Assembly (NCBI GenBank): GCA_022497145.1 | Contig: MU385878.1 | Coordinates: forward strand, 124,001-188,000 | Length of the DNA: 64,000 nt | Direction: 5' to 3' | Source: Rostrohypoxylon terebratum | Taxonomy: Eukaryota > Ascomycota > Sordariomycetes > Xylariales > Hypoxylaceae | Shown here: positions 58,775-64,000 of the stretch, piece by piece | Layout: the number at the start of each line of letters is the position of its first letter | Position numbering within the stretch: the first letter of the stretch is position 1 | The notes under the pieces: model-generated | What the model was told of the DNA's origin: nothing | Seen by the model: only the letters and a program-made list of their open reading frames with translations | Databases searched by the model: none | Translations under genes and position numbers: made by a program

Positions 58775-61462
58775 ATGATGGCAGCCCCACAAACACAAAC
58801 CCGGCCAGCACCCCCGGCGATGTCATCGCCATCGCAATTAACTAATAGACCCTCGCACTTTCCCGCATTGAAGCCCTTGCAGAGACAGTCGCAGTCGGCG
58901 CCCACTTCAAATCAACTGTTGCATCTGCACCTTCCCTCTGACTGCGAGGCAACGACAATAATAAAAACAAACTCTACCATTATTACAACGGACGCTGCGA
59001 CTCTTGTTACCGGAATTTCGTCATCTGCACTGTCCCAGTCTGCAAACTCTGCAACTTCTGCGACTTTTGCAACGTCTGTAACTGCTGCAACTTCTGCAAC
59101 CTCTACACAGTCTGCACAGTTAACCCAGTCTGCAAAAAAATCTCCAGGTATTTTCAACCTAGAGCGACCACCATTTGACTGCGCAGTAAATTTAATAATC
59201 CCTCCTACAGACATCTCACCGTCACCGTCCACTTCCTCACTGAGTACCACCAATACCACCAATACCACCAATACCACAAGCACCTCCGTCATCACCTCTA
59301 CCTCCCAAACCCCAATTGATTCACTTCGGCGTTATCCTGCAGACCTCGCCAATCCAATCCCCGAAGAAGGTGACGAAGAGACTAGTAGCGAGTCATATTC
59401 CAACGAACCCATTACACCAGTTAGTGGGAGGCAGTCACGGGATTTTCGCTATTGCGAACAGAACGATACTTACTATCGCGACTCAATTACTAATTACTCT
59501 GTCGCCTCTTCATCAGGTGTTCCGGAGAATGCTGACGATTCTTTCAACAACATCGTAAATTCTAATAAAGACGCCGTGAACCCGGCTCTTTTAATTCATT
59601 CACCAAACTATCTCATTCCTGCACAACATCTAATACCACCTTCACATGCTCCACCACCACCTCCTGCCGTCACTACTACTCTTACACCACAACCAGCCTC
59701 TGATGAGCCATTAAATACACTGCCATCACCACAATCCGAAAGCTACAGGCCCAAATCTACACGTCGTCCATCCTCGTCAAGAAAAATCATATCGCGACGG
59801 TCATCATCTGCGCTATCTACCATTTCTGCAATCTCCCGAAAAATGTCCATTTTCAAGCGCAATAGTTACCACGTGGGGGACAATCGTGGTGCAACGGCCG
59901 ATTTCCGAGACCCCAACTATGAGTCGGGCTCGTCTGAAGCCAATCTCGCCCCGTCCAATGGCGTAACACCAAACAGGAGTCTGCGTCGCTTCTCCAGGTC
60001 GACGCGATCTAACACCCCACCTTCGCCGGCCTCTCCCGTAGATACGCCCCCAACCTCGATAGATAAGTCGAGTCGCATCAACTTCCCCACCAGCAAGGAC
60101 TTTTTGGAGAATCGCTCCAAGAAGGCCAGAGCCAACACGGGTTTATCCTTCCGCGCAAAGGTGGTCAACTTCACATCAGCCAAGAACCCTCGACGGACGA
60201 GGAGTGTGGAACGAAAAAAGAAGAATGAAGAGGAACTGACGAGACAGCCATGGGCAATTCCTCCCGATGCCGGTACTGGCATGAAAGCCAGAAGACTCAG
60301 CCTGAGTCTCCCAGACGACTTCACTGTCGATGTTGCTGAATTGATGAAGGAGTACGAGTACCAGCACAAGTTTCTTGGTCGTCACGGTAAACATCTCGGT
60401 AAGGGCGCAACTTCGAAGGTCACCTTGATGATGCGTAAGGGCAGCCCTGGAGAGCTATACGCCGTGAAGGAATTCCGCTCCAAGAGCTCGTCCGAGACAG
60501 TGGAGGAATACGAAAAGAAGATCAAATCCGAGTACAGCATCGCCAAAAGCTTGCATCACCCTAACATTGTCGAGACTATCCGTCTATGCACGAACCACGG
60601 ACGTTGGAATCATGTAATGGAATACTGCTCCGAGGGAGATCTGTTTACTCTCGTTTCGAAAGGGTACTTAAAGGAGGATGCCCGCGAAGGAGACCGTCTT
60701 TGCTTGTTCAAGCAACTCTGCCAAGGCATCAACTACCTGCACTCGAACGGCATCGCCCACCGCGATATCAAGCTTGAGAACCTCCTCATCACAAAAGACA
60801 GCAAGTTGAAGATTACCGACTTTGGTGTTTCGGAAGTATTTTCTGGCATACACCCCGGTCTTAGGGAAGCCGGTGGTCAATGCGGTATCGGTATGGGTGA
60901 CGTACGGTTTTGCAAGCCTGGTATCTGCGGTAGCCTTCCGTATATCGCACCCGAAGTCCTTAGCAAGAAGACGGAATACGACCCGCGCCCGTTGGACGTT
61001 TGGAGCTCGGCAGTCGTAATGCTTTACCTAATCTACGCCGCGTGCCTCTGGGAGAAGGCCGAGCCAGGTACCCCCAGTCCGGTCTACTCCGAACTCATCA
61101 ATGGCTGGGACAAGATAGATGCGAAGAAGGCAGTCAATCCCGAGTCGGTCAAGGACGCCTATCCGAAAGTCGAGGCTTTCGAATTCGCCGTAAGACCCGT
61201 CGCCCTTCGACGCATACTCCTAAACATGCTTCACCCCGACCCGAAAAAGCGGATGACGATGAATGAAGTTGTTACGAACAGATGGATCAAGAGCATCGAG
61301 TGCTGTCAACTGGAGAGTTATGAGGATCCGGTTAAGTTTATCGATGCATCTAAGAAGGACTGTATGAAGTCGAGCATAGGCAAGATTTATTGCCATAACC
61401 ACCTACCCCCTCTAAGTACGGGACATGGTTTGCCCCCTATGCCCGGAAAGCCTGGCTATTGA
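58775..61462 (+). CDS. sat4: HAL/Sat4-type serine/threonine protein kinase
   Basis: Single-exon gene for an 895-residue kinase of the fungal Hal4(Sat4)/Hal5/Npr1 group, which in yeast stabilises nutrient and potassium transporters at the plasma membrane. The first 530 residues are disordered and Ser/Thr/Pro-rich, with a TTNTTNTTN-type repeat (59246-59272). The kinase domain follows: glycine loop GKGATSKV (542-549), lysine K565 in YAVKEF, HRDIKLEN with Asp664, DFG at 682-684, a long activation segment with an insert (GIHPGLREAGGQCGIG), GSLPYIAPEVL near 716, DVWSSAVVMLYLI, and a final HPDPKKRMTMNEVVTNRWIK. All catalytic residues are present. The insert between DFG and APE and the C-terminal IYCHNHLPPL tail are typical of the Sat4/Hal5 group. 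Two ATGs are adjacent at the start. The symbol is by resemblance; Hal5 or another member is possible. Confidence 0.93.
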   Translation: MMAAPQTQTRPAPPAMSSPSQLTNRPSHFPALKPLQRQSQSAPTSNQLLHLHLPSDCEATTIIKTNSTIITTDAATLVTGISSSALSQSANSATSATFATSVTAATSATSTQSAQLTQSAKKSPGIFNLERPPFDCAVNLIIPPTDISPSPSTSSLSTTNTTNTTNTTSTSVITSTSQTPIDSLRRYPADLANPIPEEGDEETSSESYSNEPITPVSGRQSRDFRYCEQNDTYYRDSITNYSVASSSGVPENADDSFNNIVNSNKDAVNPALLIHSPNYLIPAQHLIPPSHAPPPPPAVTTTLTPQPASDEPLNTLPSPQSESYRPKSTRRPSSSRKIISRRSSSALSTISAISRKMSIFKRNSYHVGDNRGATADFRDPNYESGSSEANLAPSNGVTPNRSLRRFSRSTRSNTPPSPASPVDTPPTSIDKSSRINFPTSKDFLENRSKKARANTGLSFRAKVVNFTSAKNPRRTRSVERKKKNEEELTRQPWAIPPDAGTGMKARRLSLSLPDDFTVDVAELMKEYEYQHKFLGRHGKHLGKGATSKVTLMMRKGSPGELYAVKEFRSKSSSETVEEYEKKIKSEYSIAKSLHHPNIVETIRLCTNHGRWNHVMEYCSEGDLFTLVSKGYLKEDAREGDRLCLFKQLCQGINYLHSNGIAHRDIKLENLLITKDSKLKITDFGVSEVFSGIHPGLREAGGQCGIGMGDVRFCKPGICGSLPYIAPEVLSKKTEYDPRPLDVWSSAVVMLYLIYAACLWEKAEPGTPSPVYSELINGWDKIDAKKAVNPESVKDAYPKVEAFEFAVRPVALRRILLNMLHPDPKKRMTMNEVVTNRWIKSIECCQLESYEDPVKFIDASKKDCMKSSIGKIYCHNHLPPLSTGHGLPPMPGKPGY
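59246..59272. repeat. ACCACCAAT x3 within the kinase gene
   Basis: Three exact 9-base units encoding Thr-Asn-Thr repeats in the disordered N-terminal region of the kinase. In frame, so copy-number change would keep the reading frame. Confidence 0.9.
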
Positions 61463-62416
61463 GGAAAACGTGGGAGCTTAATTTTTCTAACACCTTCACA
61501 GAGCAAGATACATTTTCTTTACTATTGTCTCCTTTCCTTTGTCCCATACACTTCAGGCTAGGGTCACGTTGATACAGGCGTTTTACGGCAATATCCCAGG
61601 GACTCGAGGGAGGAAAGGAGGGACTCTCGGCACGGAAATGTGCATTTCACGCGTTCATGGATCATATAAAGTATTGGTGCCGACACCGTACATAACAAAT
61701 TCGTTTCTATCGTCTCGTGGTTTTTCTCGTCTTTTTTAGCATGCGGCATACGAGTTGTCGGATACGCGACACTCGCGGTTTTACAGCATAAGCATCGAGG
61801 GCGGTGTCACATCTGAAGGAAAAAATTGTCTGGTGGATGAGAACTGTACAACGTCTGTAATACGCTAGAGGGGGGACGGCCTCAGCGACAGGTCGTCTAG
61901 CATAAGTCGAGCTGCAGTTTACTCTGCGGTACGCAATACAAATTATTTCAACATCAACCTTTGATATGTGTCTACTGTTAAATATGATCGTTCTCTTGTG
62001 TGACAAGTCCAACATTATTATGTATGACCTAGGACCTAGGTACGTATTTCACATGCATGTTACACGGCCAGGGCGGCGCGAGCTAAAGTTAGACATGCCT
62101 TAGACAGCAGACAGAGCAAAGCACTGACCATGAAACAGCTTAAGACGAGGGCACGTCCATTGATGCATTGAGTACCTAACATCGAAAGTCCCCGGCGCAA
62201 CACAGATCGCGCGGGTGGCCAGGTGGCGTAGTCTGACGTCTTGAGTGATAGGTTACGCCATTATCATCAGCATGGGAATGTCTTACCGTAGCTTACCGCA
62301 CATACTGTACCTAATAAATAGTGTAGCTGTGTGGGATGTTCGACATAAAAGATAAAAAAGCTTGAGCGTGTGAAATGCAGCCTTGGTGTAAGTACTGTAC
62401 ATTTGCGTATTATGGT

Positions 62417-62443
62417 AGCTACATGAGCTACATGAGCTACATG
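62417..62443. repeat. AGCTACATG x3
   Basis: Three exact 9-base units followed by a degenerate copy (AGCTATGTACATGAGCTAC). Intergenic. Confidence 0.9.
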
Positions 62444-63022
62444 AGCTATGTACATGAGCTACTTGTTCAGCTACTAAAGTCTAATACAACACTATGGGTG
62501 TCTCATATTCCGCATTTAACCATTCCCAATTGATTTAGTTTATATTAAGCAAAACAAATACCACGATGTGTACTCTCATATATTACACGTTATCAGATTG
62601 CATGATAGTGTAGTGCGACAACAACATGTTATTCGAAAAAATGACGATCTTGGATTTCGCCATTAGATCTGATTAGAAAAGGTTTTCTATAACAAAAAAG
62701 GAGTGGTGAAAAAGTTCGGTTCAATCGGCATCGGCGTCTCGCGCTCATCGGTCGCCGGAAGCACTTGACCATTTGCGTATTTGGTATTAGGTATTGGCTT
62801 AAGCAGCTAAGGTAGATTGGACTAGTTGAATTAGCTCAAGTCGTCATTTGTATTCCCGGGGGAACGGGCTTCCAATGAGTGATCCCCATGGTCCATCAAT
62901 CTTCACCGGCCTTCTCCCAATAGAAGAGCAAAACGATGTCGGCTGCCCTGTCTCATTTCCCTTTCTAAATCGAACTAAATTGACTAGCGTTGTAGCCAAG
63001 CGAAAACAAGCCTTTTCGCAAA

Positions 63023-63049
63023 TGCAGAACTTGCAGAACCTGCAGAACC
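63023..63049. repeat. TGCAGAACY x3
   Basis: TGCAGAACT followed by two TGCAGAACC units. Intergenic, within an ORF that I do not accept as a gene. Confidence 0.9.
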
Positions 63050-64000
63050 TGCATGACGCATTTGCCCTGAGGTACGGATGTACGGTTGTACGGTTGTACA
63101 GCTACCACCTTTTCGTGTCACCTTGCTCTATTTATGTGCAGGGCAGCGAATTAACAGGACTAACAAGGAGGTACTGTACAAGTACATTCACATCCATATT
63201 ACGTATTTTGGAAAGAGAGAACCTTATACCCCTGTTAGCGCAACCTACCAATCACTCGTCGTTCTTTCGCTTTATATCCGGATGTGGTAATCCATAACCT
63301 TGACCGCTAGGGGGGAAGGGGAAGAACTACGCACGTGTGGGGTAGAGGAAAGTTTGGAAGTTTCGCAACTGCGTGTTTTTTTTAAAGCCATTTATTTACT
63401 AGGTATTTTTTTCCTCTTCTTTTTTCTTTTTTTTTATTGCACATGTGCTGTCATGGGATATTACCTACTTGCCTGCCAACCTACCTACCAGGATGTTCTG
63501 ATTCACGATGGCTCATTGAGCAGACTCCGCATGGTTGTAGTAATCCCGCCGCTTCGTTAGTTTCCTGTTTCGGAGACAGCCCTGGAATTATGTGTTCAAT
63601 CGTATGGCGATTCGGCGGTTCCTCTCATGTGGCCCTGAACTAGGAACATCTATGGGCAACATCCTCGACTCTACCCGCCTTCGGTGCCGATACGACACAA
63701 ACTAAGACCCCCGGCTGCCCGGCTAACTGCTATCCTTAGACGATTGCTTCACACTAACTACCTATAGCTATTCTAACCTGCACTAATCTGGTTGATCTGG
63801 CTGATTATCCCTTTCCCGCGCTTGTTGCCGCTTTTGCCGCATCGCCGTCCTGCCTCTATCTTTCCCGCTGCTGTTGGCGGGGGCCAATTTCGTTTGATTC
63901 GTGCCCGCCGTGACCATGGGATTTCGCATACATCTGCAAGTTTGAGCGGCCGGTGAAAAGGGGTTGGCTATACGGGATATCCCACATCTCAGCTTACTCC

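Larger units (their letters stand above)
61463..64000. other. Intergenic, 3' of the kinase; no gene recognised
   Basis: 2.5 kb to the window end. The plus-strand frame at 62848-63297 (149 codons) has no recognisable domain and includes a 9-base repeat; it is not called. Seen: ACCTAGGT at 62034-62041, AGCTACATG x3 at 62417-62443, TGCAGAAC(C/T) x3 at 63023-63049. A gene may begin beyond 64000. Confidence 0.55.

Noticed and set aside
62848..63297. 149-codon plus-strand ORF after the kinase
   Set aside because: Contains a tandem 9-base repeat, has no domain, and the second half looks random.

Overview
This is a stretch of nuclear chromosome from a filamentous ascomycete (Pezizomycotina). The evidence is short introns of about 50 to 85 bases with GTNNGT donors and CAG or TAG acceptors, CTNAC-like branch points, monocistronic genes on both strands, and fungus-specific families: the V-ATPase c' subunit, a HAL-type kinase, fungal rhodopsin-domain membrane proteins and Lys9-type saccharopine reductase. 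My impression from protein resemblance is Sordariomycetes. That is inference, not a search result.

Layout. The window opens on the 3' end of a DUF4336 metallo-hydrolase-like gene. After 5 kb with no gene comes a 1240-residue Rho1-type RhoGEF (DEP-DH-PH-CNH) on the minus strand, divergent from the V-ATPase c' proteolipid gene (vma11). Then follow a conserved hypothetical gene, 4 kb with no gene, a second conserved hypothetical gene, and an 11-exon lysine-biosynthesis gene (lys9). From 22 to 35 kb the content is more accessory: an orphan medium-chain enoyl-reductase-like gene, two adjacent rhodopsin-domain membrane protein genes on the same strand, a secreted GH105 unsaturated rhamnogalacturonyl hydrolase, and a small cysteine-rich secreted protein. 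IMP-specific 5'-nucleotidase (isn1) and a coiled-coil hypothetical protein close this block. An unusually gene-poor stretch of about 18.8 kb follows (39970-58774), with only one plausible small cysteine-rich ORF, one weak spliced-gene candidate and one decayed coding-like patch. A HAL/Sat4-type protein kinase sits beyond it, then 2.5 kb without a gene.

The genes do not form an operon or an obvious gene cluster. The housekeeping genes serve independent functions: cell-wall integrity signalling (RhoGEF), vacuolar acidification (vma11), lysine synthesis (lys9), purine nucleotide turnover (isn1) and ion or nutrient-transporter control (HAL kinase). The secreted GH105 and cysteine-rich protein, with the membrane rhodopsin-domain pair, suggest plant-matter or host-facing functions, but nothing seen here links them. 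All exon boundaries were worked out by hand from splice motifs and reading-frame continuity. Every multi-exon model with a defined start closes to a whole number of codons.

I did not find a clear new multi-gene system. The most unusual signals are a 26-bp perfect palindrome upstream of the kinase, excess of the intergenic palindrome ACCTAGGT, a recurring class of three-copy 8-10 bp repeats, the micro-exons of lys9, and the large gene-poor stretch.
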